A stretch of DNA of 35,194 bases from JAUWMV01 sp964562425 (GTDB taxonomy: Bacteria > UBP14 > UBA6098 > B30-G16), in the NCBI GenBank assembly GCA_964562425.1, contig CAZLTJ010000014.1, forward strand, positions 1 to 35,194. The letters run 5' to 3'. Within the stretch, counting starts at the first letter, position 1. Every line of letters starts with the position of its first letter. A program made the position numbers and the translations under genes. The notes under the pieces were generated by a model. The model saw only the letters and a list, made by a program, of their open reading frames with translations, made no database searches and was not told the origin of the DNA. This document shows positions 6,470 to 14,252 of this stretch, one piece after another.

Positions 6470-6946
6470 ATGGAAATGATTAAGTTATTAAAGGAACAGT
6501 TAGAAATTATTGGTTCGGTTGTTGCCGGTGGTGCTGATGCTGAGTTGGATTTGGGGGTAATTGAGGAAGTAATGATCGATGCAAAGGCGGAAATTGAGGA
6601 GAAAGATGTTAAGATAAATGAATTGGAAGGTGAAATAAGTAATCTTTCTGAAAAGAGTAATAGATATAAGAAATTATCTGAAACGCTCACTGCCTCGCTA
6701 AGTAATGCGGAAAAAGAAGTCGCTGAACTCAAAGCAGTTATTCAGAAGGATATACAGCAAAAATGTATATGGTTAAGTGATGAATCTATCCTCGAATCTT
6801 TTGATATATTGAGTGTCAAAGAACTCCTTGAACTAAAAAAAAGTGTTGATGAAAAGTTCAATAAAGCTTTCGAAATTAAAGAGCCGGAAAAAACTGAAAA
6901 TGAATTTGCCGATTCTGACCAATTAAATAATTTTAGTAATTTTTAA
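6470..6946 (+). CDS. Coiled-coil protein at head of late operon, possible scaffold
   Basis: 158 residues from the ATG at 6470. Starts at 6446 and 6476 are also in frame; AGAGGA and GGAG upstream favour 6470 or 6476. The centre is a long charged heptad region (EIEEKDVKINELEGEISNLS onward) and the C-terminus is acidic and asparagine-rich. Position two genes before the capsid and the coiled-coil character fit an internal scaffold or capsid-associated protein. No sequence family is recognised, so this is inference from context. Confidence 0.55.
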   Translation: MEMIKLLKEQLEIIGSVVAGGADAELDLGVIEEVMIDAKAEIEEKDVKINELEGEISNLSEKSNRYKKLSETLTASLSNAEKEVAELKAVIQKDIQQKCIWLSDESILESFDILSVKELLELKKSVDEKFNKAFEIKEPEKTENEFADSDQLNNFSNF

Positions 6947-6973
6947 TCGAATTTAAACTGAGGAAATAATATT

Positions 6974-7372
6974 ATGAGTAGAGGATATGGATTTGGTGAG
7001 GGCGAAGGCGCTTTAATTCTTCCCTTTGATATACATGAGACAGTCTCCGGGACTCCTGATTTAAACGAAGACGATCATATGGACTATGCTGTGGGTATTA
7101 CCGGGAATAATGAAGCCGGAGACCTTGCCGATGGCAAATGTTTGCTTGGGAAGGTTATGGGGTTTTCTCCTGACGGACTTACGGTAATGGTTCAAGTAAA
7201 GGGTATTGTTAAAGATATTCCTTACGCCGCTGGCACTTTACCTGCGGTTGGCGATATGGTTCAGGGTTCAGCCGAAAATGAGGTTGATATTGCAGTTGAA
7301 TCTACTTTAACTCATCGCGGCTTGGTTCTTAATGTTGATGCAACCGCCGTAACCTGTGATATTCTGTTATAA
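6974..7372 (+). CDS. Probable capsid decoration/cement protein
   Basis: 132 residues, with GAGGAAA about 8 nt before the ATG. The protein is glycine- and aspartate-rich, with a beta-type segment 'GKVMGFSPDGLTVMVQVKGI' and 'AAGTLPAVGDMVQG', the kind of short beta-barrel pattern seen in small head proteins such as the DUF2190 class. It lies directly upstream of the major capsid gene, a usual place for such a protein. Assignment rests on size, texture and context. Confidence 0.5.
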   Translation: MSRGYGFGEGEGALILPFDIHETVSGTPDLNEDDHMDYAVGITGNNEAGDLADGKCLLGKVMGFSPDGLTVMVQVKGIVKDIPYAAGTLPAVGDMVQGSAENEVDIAVESTLTHRGLVLNVDATAVTCDILL

Positions 7373-7384
7373 GGAGAAATGCAA

Positions 7385-7498
7385 ATGGCTAAAGGAACAC
7401 CAAAAAGAGATGGCAGCGGTAAAGGAACACGAAGTAATAGAGGACGCGGAGGGTGTTCGCCGACTCGTTCAAAAGGACAAGGTAGTAATAGAAAATAA
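7385..7498 (+). CDS. 37-aa basic glycine-rich protein
   Basis: AAGGAG precedes the ATG by 8 nt. MAKGTPKRDGSGKGTRSNRG and the following 'RGGCSPTRSKGQGSNRK' give a disordered, strongly basic peptide with one cysteine. It sits in a 140-bp gap between the decoration and capsid genes and is tightly packed with both. Binding to nucleic acid or to the capsid interior is possible but unproven. Confidence 0.6.
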   Translation: MAKGTPKRDGSGKGTRSNRGRGGCSPTRSKGQGSNRK

Positions 7499-7513
7499 AA
7501 GGAAAGTGTCATT

Positions 7514-8572
7514 ATGGATTTAACAAAAGCAAAAGATTTAAGAGAAGATGTCATAAAGCTTCAAGGAAAACCCGAAGCTAAAATGTATATTGAGGCGGAA
7601 CAACAGAAAATTACGGTTTCTCAGTTGCTTGAACTTCGCGATCCTTCTGAACCGGATAGTAAACTCGATGCTTTTCAACGCCAGTTTTTCCTTGAGGGAA
7701 TCTCGCTTGGTGATAATCCAATGAAGGTTTCTACCTACGGTGATCTTGCTAATTCGAAAATCTCTCATCTTGCTCCTGAATTTGTGCGCCGCCAGGTTAT
7801 TAAAGGTATGCAGATGGTCCGGACCTTTAAAGGTTCTCTTATCGCTGTTGAAACCCGGGTTGAAGGAAATCAGTTTCAACCTATGCACCTGCGAAATAAA
7901 ACTACTAAGGGTGGGAGTATGAAAGTAACTGGTGAAGGTGCAACAATGACCACTCTTGAAATATTCTACGGTGAAAAAACAGTTGATGTTAAGCAATATG
8001 GAAAAGTTCTTAATGTCAGTTATAATGTCGTGAAAAGAAAAACCCTGACCGAGTTTCAGTTAATCCTTTGGCTTGTTGGGAAAAACCTTGAAAATGATCA
8101 GATTGCGGAAATCGAAGCTGTTGTACGTGCCGGGGATGGAACTGTCGGCGCTGCAGGAAATACAACTGCCGCTAATTCTGACGCTGCCAATATGGTTTAC
8201 GGCGATTTTGTTGATGTTCTTATTGATTTCGACCAGCTTTTTGATCCTGATCGCGCTTTTATGACCGATGCTCAGGCAAAACCGTTTCTGAAATTATCTG
8301 AAATTAAAGATCCGCTTGCATTTACGTCTTTTACCCAAAAAGGAATGTTACCAACTCCGTTTGGGTTTACTATTGTACGTAATCCGGGCGGAAGTGATAC
8401 TTATACTTCTTTTATCGATCATCAATTTGCAATTATTCGCGGTGTCGAAACCGCATTGATGCTTGAAGCAGATAAAATTATTGCCCGGCGCATGGATGAA
8501 GTATCAATTTATGAAGCGATTGCCTATGCTGTAGCCGTAGATGAAGCACGGCGGACGCTTGATTTCTCGTAA
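7514..8572 (+). CDS. Major capsid protein, HK97 fold
   Basis: 352 residues, with AAAGGAAAG upstream. Size and layout match HK97-type capsid proteins: a helical N-terminal arm (to about residue 60), then mixed alpha/beta segments including 'YGKVLNVSYNVVKRKTLTEF', a glycine/alanine-rich loop with 'GDGTVGAAGNTTAANSDAAN', a 'DPDRAFMTDAQAKPF' segment typical of the A domain, and 'FGFTIVRNPGGSD' near the end. It lies directly before a strong terminator, fitting a highly expressed structural gene. It is about 9.5 kb from the terminase, an unusual order. Confidence 0.85.
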   Translation: MDLTKAKDLREDVIKLQGKPEAKMYIEAEQQKITVSQLLELRDPSEPDSKLDAFQRQFFLEGISLGDNPMKVSTYGDLANSKISHLAPEFVRRQVIKGMQMVRTFKGSLIAVETRVEGNQFQPMHLRNKTTKGGSMKVTGEGATMTTLEIFYGEKTVDVKQYGKVLNVSYNVVKRKTLTEFQLILWLVGKNLENDQIAEIEAVVRAGDGTVGAAGNTTAANSDAANMVYGDFVDVLIDFDQLFDPDRAFMTDAQAKPFLKLSEIKDPLAFTSFTQKGMLPTPFGFTIVRNPGGSDTYTSFIDHQFAIIRGVETALMLEADKIIARRMDEVSIYEAIAYAVAVDEARRTLDFS

Positions 8573-8595
8573 CGGTCACTGTATATCTCCTGGAT

Positions 8596-8633
8596 AAGCC
8601 GGTTCCGGTGCATTGCCGGTTCCGGCTTTTTTT
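8596..8633 (+). terminator. Intrinsic terminator after the capsid gene
   Basis: AAGCCGG pairs with CCGGCTT and, after a TT/TT mismatch, CCGG with CCGG around a 7-nt loop; seven T residues end the structure. It is 23 nt past the capsid stop and would lower transcription of the downstream fibre genes relative to capsid. Confidence 0.9.
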
Positions 8634-8676
8634 ATGAATGTTGCGCATGGCTGATTTAAAAGAAGGAAAAAAGAAA

Positions 8677-9096
8677 ATGAAAAAGCTTATTGTAATATTA
8701 ATAGGGATTTCTTTAGTGCTTGTTTTCTTTCTCGGAGCCGATTTTTATGAATCCTATTATGCAATTAATTTCCCCATGAACCTTCAAACATATATTAATA
8801 TGTCTGAATGGGTTTTTGATGACACTACTGTATTTACTGCCAGTACAACGGCTTTTTATCTGAATAGCGCAGGTACAGGACAAATACTTGCCGTTAATTA
8901 CGATATAGCTGATACTCTGGCAATAAGTCTGAACGATGGCACAAACTGGTTAAAACTTCCGCCTAATATGGGTAATGTGGTTTTGGCTCCGGCAAATTAT
9001 GATAGTATTCATGTTAAATTTCTTGGCGTTTCGGGCGGCGCTGATACTACCGGAATTCCAACAATAGGCTGGACGATTTACGATAGCATTCACTAA
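8677..9096 (+). CDS. Exported or membrane-anchored virion-operon protein, 139 aa
   Basis: The ATG at 8677 is preferred over 8638 because AAGGA lies upstream and a signal-like N-terminus begins there (MKKLIVILIGISLVLVFFLGA). The rest is beta-rich with 'YDIADTLAISLNDGTNWLKL' and 'NYDSIHVKFLGVSGGADTT', resembling a small jelly-roll or receptor-binding accessory domain. No family recognised. It is the first of several proteins with secretion-type N-termini between capsid and terminase. Confidence 0.6.
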   Translation: MKKLIVILIGISLVLVFFLGADFYESYYAINFPMNLQTYINMSEWVFDDTTVFTASTTAFYLNSAGTGQILAVNYDIADTLAISLNDGTNWLKLPPNMGNVVLAPANYDSIHVKFLGVSGGADTTGIPTIGWTIYDSIH

Positions 9097-9112
9097 ATAA
9101 GGAATAGTTATA

Positions 9113-10330
9113 ATGAGACGAATATTGTTTATAGTTTTTATGACTTTAATGTTTACTTCTGGTGTTTCAGCACAATCCGGGATCATGCCTGGAACTAGTC
9201 TTTATATTCCGGCAACTATTCAAAATATTGTTGGACTTCTGGATTCGCTTGCTGCAAAATTGGATAAATCAACTAATCAGACTGTAAGTGGACAAATTGG
9301 CTTTAGCGATACTACTGGATTTGTTGTCATAATTGCATATTCAGGTGATAGAATAGATGTAATTGATAGTGTTTTTGTTGATCCTTATTTAGAAGCTGTA
9401 TATTTCAAAGTTTCCGGGTATGCCGATATAGATTCACTCTGGGGACTTGATACGCTGTCTACAGCTGTAATTAAAGCATTGATTACATATACTGATGAAA
9501 TAAAGGCTGCTACTAATAATAGGGTTGTAAACTTTCCTGATACGTTTAGAGTTGATGTAATTGATGCCTTGAATTCAGAAGTTGTTGTTGTGGTTGATTC
9601 AATCGTCGCCCCTTATACAACAGCTTCAAGGGTAGCTTATTTTAATGCTAATAATATACTGGTCGCACATGCGAATGTAAGCGATACTGAACTCGGATAT
9701 CTTGATCTTGCAACTTCCAATATTCAAGCACAGCTTGATTCGAAATTATCGCTTGGGGCTATTGAAGATACTCTTGCTAATAAACATACTCATATAGTAG
9801 TTGATAGCATGACATTAAAAGGTCAAACGAAGCCGTTTTTACCCGTCTGGTTCGGAGATTGGGTTTCGTATCCCGATTACGATCCAGCAAATGCAGATAG
9901 TGTTGAAATCTCCGCACCGCTTGATTCTATCGATGGGGGATTATTTGCTTCGGTACACGGCAGTCACCCGGACGATACCAGCAGCGTATTGAATACTATT
10001 GATATATATGTTCAGAGACAGGTAAAGGAAGGGTATGTCAGCATTGATAGTGTTTCCGGTTATGTCAAGACAGGAAACGCTTCGACGGATACCAATTATG
10101 CGAAAATTGAAATATGGCAATATGAACCAAATGGGGGAGTTCTAACATTAAGAGATAGCACAACGATACTCGCAAATACAAGCTGGACACATTTTGCTTT
10201 GTCAGATGCTGCGTTGAGCAATATAACAAGATGGGAATTCTTCTGGATAAGGGTGAAACTCGCCTCGCGGGCAGTTACACAATATGCTTGGGTAAGCCGA
10301 ATGAAAATTTATTGGAAAGAGGGAAGCTGA
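9113..10330 (+). CDS. Tail-fibre-like protein with a signal peptide
   Basis: 405 residues. Residues 1-20 (MRRILFIVFMTLMFTSGVSA) form a clear Sec signal peptide with cleavage before Q21. Residues 187-211 contain 'VSDTELGYLDLATSNIQAQLD', the motif common in phage tail fibres, and 'NKHTH' at 223-227 is another fibre-type sequence. The C-terminal third (from about residue 270) is a beta-rich domain ending 'WFWIRVKL'-like strands and may bind the receptor. A fibre motif behind a secretion signal in one frame is unusual. The next gene starts 2 nt after its stop. Confidence 0.65.
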   Translation: MRRILFIVFMTLMFTSGVSAQSGIMPGTSLYIPATIQNIVGLLDSLAAKLDKSTNQTVSGQIGFSDTTGFVVIIAYSGDRIDVIDSVFVDPYLEAVYFKVSGYADIDSLWGLDTLSTAVIKALITYTDEIKAATNNRVVNFPDTFRVDVIDALNSEVVVVVDSIVAPYTTASRVAYFNANNILVAHANVSDTELGYLDLATSNIQAQLDSKLSLGAIEDTLANKHTHIVVDSMTLKGQTKPFLPVWFGDWVSYPDYDPANADSVEISAPLDSIDGGLFASVHGSHPDDTSSVLNTIDIYVQRQVKEGYVSIDSVSGYVKTGNASTDTNYAKIEIWQYEPNGGVLTLRDSTTILANTSWTHFALSDAALSNITRWEFFWIRVKLASRAVTQYAWVSRMKIYWKEGS

Positions 10331-10332
10331 TA

Positions 10333-12015
10333 ATGCGATACTTCGGTAGGCTCAGTATAATAACATTATTGCTTTTGTTTCCGATTGCGACGTGGGGACA
10401 AGTTGATACGGTTAAATCGACTATAATAAAAGACGGTACTTTGTGGCATACGAATCAACCCGTATTTGCGACTGCAAGGGATAGTACAGATGCAAATGGT
10501 TATGATTCAAACGATATACTTATTGGTTTAAATACGGGTTATATGATTTATCGAGGTTATTTGTGGTTTGATCTATCTGGACTTTCATTAACAGGAAGAA
10601 CTATCGATAGTGTTGTAGTGAAACTCCACGGTGATGGTGATGACAGTACAGATGATTTTAATATCACAAGCCGTTCCGTATGGTATACAGAAAACCCTTC
10701 AGGTGTAGCCGCTTATCCTGAATGGAATGATTTTGATGGTTGGGCTGCTTCGGGGGCTTATGGAGGAACTGCACTGACGAATGATTTCAACTCAGCCGAT
10801 TTTTCCGATGAAACATATAATGCAATTAAATTTACATCGGCGGGGGTTGATTCGGTTGATGCACACAAAGCAGATACTTTAAAAATAATACTTTTGAGCG
10901 CTGAGGATGTTAGTTCCAGTGAACCGGCAAATGCTGAGTATGTAACTTTTGAGGCTGCAGATGTAACGGGCGAAGAACCGAAATTGGTTATATACAGCTC
11001 GGCAGCACCGGCAGGAACACCAACCATAAGTCCGCCCACTTTTCAGAAAATAAGAACCGATAAGGTTACGGTTTTGTGGGATACTACTTTAAACGGCGCA
11101 ACTATTGACAGTTCTGCGGTGTTTATCAGCGATTTGCCAGGAGATACGACAGGGCTTGTGGCTTGGTATCCGATGAATAAAGGTGCTGGCGATTCGAGTT
11201 TGCATTCTAACGACGGGACGGTTGATGGTGCAACATTGGTAATGGGTGATACTTTGTTGGGCGGTGGTGCATACAGTTTTGATGGGGATAATGATTATAT
11301 TGATTTGGGTTTCCAACAAAATGGAACAAAAACGATTTTAGTATGGACTGAAGTAAAATTAGATACAGATATGCATATTATTACAACCATGGACGGTGGA
11401 ACTAACGAAGGATGGGGTATTTTATACAAGTCAACTGGAAATGTTATAAGAAGTGATTGGAATGGTCAATATGATGTGAATTCATTAGAATCCAGTGGTA
11501 TTAATTTAAATGAACGGATTAATATTGCTTCTGTATTGGATGGAGCAGATTCAAAATTATATATTAATGGTGTTCTCGAAGATAGTAAAGATTTAGGTTC
11601 AGAGGTTGAAAGTTTAAGTAATATAAGAATATCAGGGAGATGGGATGGTGTAAATACAGGGTCGGCTCTGTTGTTCGATGGCACAATAGACGAACCAAAA
11701 TTTTTCGGCAGAGCATTAACCCAATCAGAAATTTTGGCTTACGTCAATGAGACGAGAAGTGCCCGTCGGTCTGCTGGTACAACGGGATTAACGGTGCAGA
11801 CGGCGGATACATTGAGCGAAGGCACGAAGTATCAGTTTTCCGTATTCGGATTTAATGCTGATTCTTTAATTGCTTTTTCGGATGGCGTATATATGAAAAC
11901 GAAGTATATAGTCAATGAATCGCTGGGCAGATTACTATATCGACCCGATGATTATAAGCCGAATGATCCTAAACAATGGAATCAGAAAATGATAAGTTCG
12001 GTTAAGATAAGGTAA
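10333..12015 (+). CDS. Large adhesin: DNRLRE-like domain plus LamG nested in FN3
   Basis: 560 residues from the ATG at 10333, 2 nt after the previous stop. Residues 1-23 are a signal peptide (ends TWG, then Q). Residues ~35-222 resemble a DNRLRE-type beta-sandwich ('GYLWFDLSGLSLTGRTIDSV'). Residues ~235-270 and ~475-530 look like the two halves of one fibronectin-III domain, and between them residues ~270-470 form a concanavalin/LamG sandwich ('TTGLVAWYPMNKGAGDSS', 'YSFDGDNDYIDLG', 'GTIDEPKFFGRALTQSEI'). Such domains bind carbohydrate or proteins at cell surfaces. A receptor-binding role is inferred. Confidence 0.7.
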   Translation: MRYFGRLSIITLLLLFPIATWGQVDTVKSTIIKDGTLWHTNQPVFATARDSTDANGYDSNDILIGLNTGYMIYRGYLWFDLSGLSLTGRTIDSVVVKLHGDGDDSTDDFNITSRSVWYTENPSGVAAYPEWNDFDGWAASGAYGGTALTNDFNSADFSDETYNAIKFTSAGVDSVDAHKADTLKIILLSAEDVSSSEPANAEYVTFEAADVTGEEPKLVIYSSAAPAGTPTISPPTFQKIRTDKVTVLWDTTLNGATIDSSAVFISDLPGDTTGLVAWYPMNKGAGDSSLHSNDGTVDGATLVMGDTLLGGGAYSFDGDNDYIDLGFQQNGTKTILVWTEVKLDTDMHIITTMDGGTNEGWGILYKSTGNVIRSDWNGQYDVNSLESSGINLNERINIASVLDGADSKLYINGVLEDSKDLGSEVESLSNIRISGRWDGVNTGSALLFDGTIDEPKFFGRALTQSEILAYVNETRSARRSAGTTGLTVQTADTLSEGTKYQFSVFGFNADSLIAFSDGVYMKTKYIVNESLGRLLYRPDDYKPNDPKQWNQKMISSVKIR

Positions 12016-12018
12016 ATT

Positions 12019-12648
12019 ATGGATAAAGAAGTACATGGTTTTTTCAGAGGATGGTTGATTGTAATTCCGATTGCTATTTTGATTGATATAATAATAATTT
12101 GCGTATTGTATAGCAAACTCAATGCTCAATGGTATGACAATCCAGTAAAAGAAGCATTTCTGTGGGCTACGGATACGGAGAAATGGTATGTGCCGGGTCC
12201 GGTGACGGTGTTCTTTGCGGCTTCGATTTGCGGGTTCACGGCGGATGCGCTGCGCGACATGGAAAACTGGCAGGATCCGCAGCCGAAATTACTTGGCAGA
12301 CAGGGACAGTGGCACGGCTGGCGGGATGGTTCTAATATCGGGTATGGCTGGACCGCGATGATCCTGGCACGTCAGATAATCGTTGACGATATGAGTTATA
12401 AGGAAGCGTTTCTGACACTTGTAAAAATGGGCGGAGTGAGATTTCTTACGAGAGCGTTCTACAAGATCAATAAAGGCGGTCTGGGTGCGTATAACGACCC
12501 GCTGTACAATAAACACGCTATAGTGTACCCAAAGGTGTCAATAGACCCCTTGAGCTTCACAGACGGCTATATTTCAACAGGTAAATGGACAACGCCGTTG
12601 TTAGACCTGGCGGTATCCGGTTTGTTAATTATAATTAGAGAGGAATAA
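12019..12648 (+). CDS. Membrane-anchored protein of unknown function, 209 aa
   Basis: One transmembrane helix lies near residues 9-33 (FRGWLIVIPIAILIDIIIIC). The rest is soluble, rich in tryptophan and tyrosine ('DMENWQDPQPKLLGRQGQWH', 'GYGWTAMILARQII'), with a basic segment 'VRFLTRAFYKINKGG' and a hydrophobic C-terminus. No family recognised. It lies among fibre and holin-like genes, so a role in entry, assembly or lysis is possible. It starts 3 nt after the adhesin stop. Confidence 0.5.
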   Translation: MDKEVHGFFRGWLIVIPIAILIDIIIICVLYSKLNAQWYDNPVKEAFLWATDTEKWYVPGPVTVFFAASICGFTADALRDMENWQDPQPKLLGRQGQWHGWRDGSNIGYGWTAMILARQIIVDDMSYKEAFLTLVKMGGVRFLTRAFYKINKGGLGAYNDPLYNKHAIVYPKVSIDPLSFTDGYISTGKWTTPLLDLAVSGLLIIIREE

Positions 12649-12652
12649 TTCA

Positions 12653-12958
12653 ATGGATGCTTTACTTGGAATTTTCGGAACAGACTCATTTGCTACATTC
12701 GTGGCTTATGCGCTTTCGTTATTGTTTGCTGGATCGCTCGCAATATTTCATAAGGGAATAAGGTATTTGCCGATTATATGCCGGGTTCTGAGTGTCGGAA
12801 CCGTTGCCAGAGACTTTTTCAAGACTCTTGTCAATGCGTATAAGGATAAAACGTGTACACCGGAAGAAGCGAAGCAGATATTGGCAAAGGGTGAAAAATT
12901 TCTTAAGGCGGTCATTAATTTTGGAGCGGCGGGTGTACCTGACGAGGTAACACAATAA
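12653..12958 (+). CDS. Small membrane protein, holin-like
   Basis: 101 residues. A hydrophobic N-terminal half (residues ~10-50, one or two helices: FATFVAYALSLLFAGSLAIF and YLPIICRVLSVG) precedes a charged amphipathic C-terminus (PEEAKQILAKGEKFLKAVIN). Size and topology fit a holin or a membrane virion protein; no motif proves it. The stop overlaps the next start (TAATG). Confidence 0.5.
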   Translation: MDALLGIFGTDSFATFVAYALSLLFAGSLAIFHKGIRYLPIICRVLSVGTVARDFFKTLVNAYKDKTCTPEEAKQILAKGEKFLKAVINFGAAGVPDEVTQ

Positions 12959-13179
12959 TGAAATTTCCAGACTTTAAAAAACTGTGGAAATACTTCAACT
13001 TGTACCGAATCGTAAGTGATATAATTAAGAATCCAGAGAAGTTGAAGCAGAAAAAGGCTTTGCGAAAACTGGCGCTGGCTCTATTTGCGATTCTGGCGAC
13101 GGTCGGATTCATTGAGCCGGAACTGCTTGAGAAGATCAAGGATTTTGCGTTGCTGTTGATCGAGCAGCTCGGAGTCTGA
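12958..13179 (+). CDS. Small membrane protein, 73 aa
   Basis: A basic amphipathic N-terminus (FPDFKKLWKYFNLYRIVSDI, then KLKQKKALRK) precedes one hydrophobic helix at about residues 38-52 (LALALFAILATVGFI) and an acidic/hydrophobic C-terminus. It overlaps the previous gene by one base, implying coupled translation, as in holin/antiholin-type pairs. Function unproven. Confidence 0.5.
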   Translation: MKFPDFKKLWKYFNLYRIVSDIIKNPEKLKQKKALRKLALALFAILATVGFIEPELLEKIKDFALLLIEQLGV

Positions 13180-13211
13180 ATAATAGTAAACATAAGAAAG
13201 AGGAGTTTGTT

Positions 13212-13718
13212 ATGAAACGCTTTATTTTTGTATTGTTAATAATTGCTCTGTTTATTCCTATTATAGCAGAAGCGCAACTCAAGGACCCTGCTGTTCCGCG
13301 TAGCTGGTGGGATGAACTCAAGACATGGATTGTGCAGTTAACCGATTATCAACCAATGATATTTCTTAGAGATTCACTTATAATTTCTCCTGATGTTGTT
13401 GATACTTTAGCTGTATGGACATTTCACCGGGCAACTCAAATTCAAGAAGTGGAATTGTCATTAGAATCACTAACAACTTTTGATAGTACAAGAATCTTTA
13501 TTATGCACTCAACCGGGGCTGATACTATAATATCTATTCCAGCAGATACTTCTGCCGGGTATGGCGCTTCTGGCGGTATAAAACACCTTTTAAATTCTAC
13601 GGCTGTTAATATCGCTGCGGCTTCATCCTGTACTTTGGTTGTGCAAAGTTTTGTTGGGTCTGATAATACATTTATTGATTTTGCCCTGTCAATATTTTCA
13701 AAAACAAGGACATATTAA
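13212..13718 (+). CDS. Exported protein of unknown function, 168 aa
   Basis: A strong AGAGGAG site precedes the ATG. Residues 1-22 (MKRFIFVLLIIALFIPIIAEAQ) form a signal peptide with AEA before Q. The mature part has 'WWDELKTWIVQLTDYQPM', then beta-rich 'FHRATQIQEVELSLESL' and a small-residue C-terminal half similar to cell-surface/fibre accessory domains. No family recognised. Confidence 0.55.
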   Translation: MKRFIFVLLIIALFIPIIAEAQLKDPAVPRSWWDELKTWIVQLTDYQPMIFLRDSLIISPDVVDTLAVWTFHRATQIQEVELSLESLTTFDSTRIFIMHSTGADTIISIPADTSAGYGASGGIKHLLNSTAVNIAAASSCTLVVQSFVGSDNTFIDFALSIFSKTRTY

Positions 13719-14231
13719 ATGGCTGTTCCGACCGTACAATTTCGTCAGTTAGATATAACTGGCACTGAACCGGCAAACCGTACTACAAGCGGCGCAGTCG
13801 TTAGCGCTGCTGTTAATCTTGATCTCGGTGAAGCGAATATTACAAACGGCGTAGCTACTCTTGGACCGTTCTGCGTTATTTATCGGTGTAGTAATTTACA
13901 GGGAAATGCCAAAATTGAGAATATGAAGTTTGCACTTACGGCTAACTCTGCCTTAAATGATAATGCTGTGTTTTACTGTGATATTACAAGTACATGGACT
14001 CAGAATAAATCGGCTGCGCAAGTCGCTGCAGGTACTCCGGGTCCATGTCCATCTGGGTATCCCAGTACGGCTAATCTAACGAAAATTGACGGCGGCGATA
14101 TTGACGGACTTGCTCATGCTCATACTTCGCAATATATCTATTTTACAGTGCAGGTTGCAGCTGATGAATTAGTGGGTGAAGATAAAGGCGGTTCGAGTTT
14201 GTCGTTTGGCGTGCGCGCTGATTATGCTTAA
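13719..14231 (+). CDS. Probable virion protein, 170 aa, no signal peptide
   Basis: It starts directly after the previous TAA. It is a soluble, beta-rich protein: MAVPTVQFRQLDITGTEPAN, then 'VVSAAVNLDLGEANITNG' and 'HTSQYIYFTVQVAADE'. Three cysteines are scattered. Lack of charge clusters and many small and polar residues suggest a trimeric or sandwich-type structural protein. No family recognised; the call rests on operon position. Confidence 0.5.
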   Translation: MAVPTVQFRQLDITGTEPANRTTSGAVVSAAVNLDLGEANITNGVATLGPFCVIYRCSNLQGNAKIENMKFALTANSALNDNAVFYCDITSTWTQNKSAAQVAAGTPGPCPSGYPSTANLTKIDGGDIDGLAHAHTSQYIYFTVQVAADELVGEDKGGSSLSFGVRADYA

Positions 14232-14252
14232 ATTACAAAAAGGTTGTAATAT

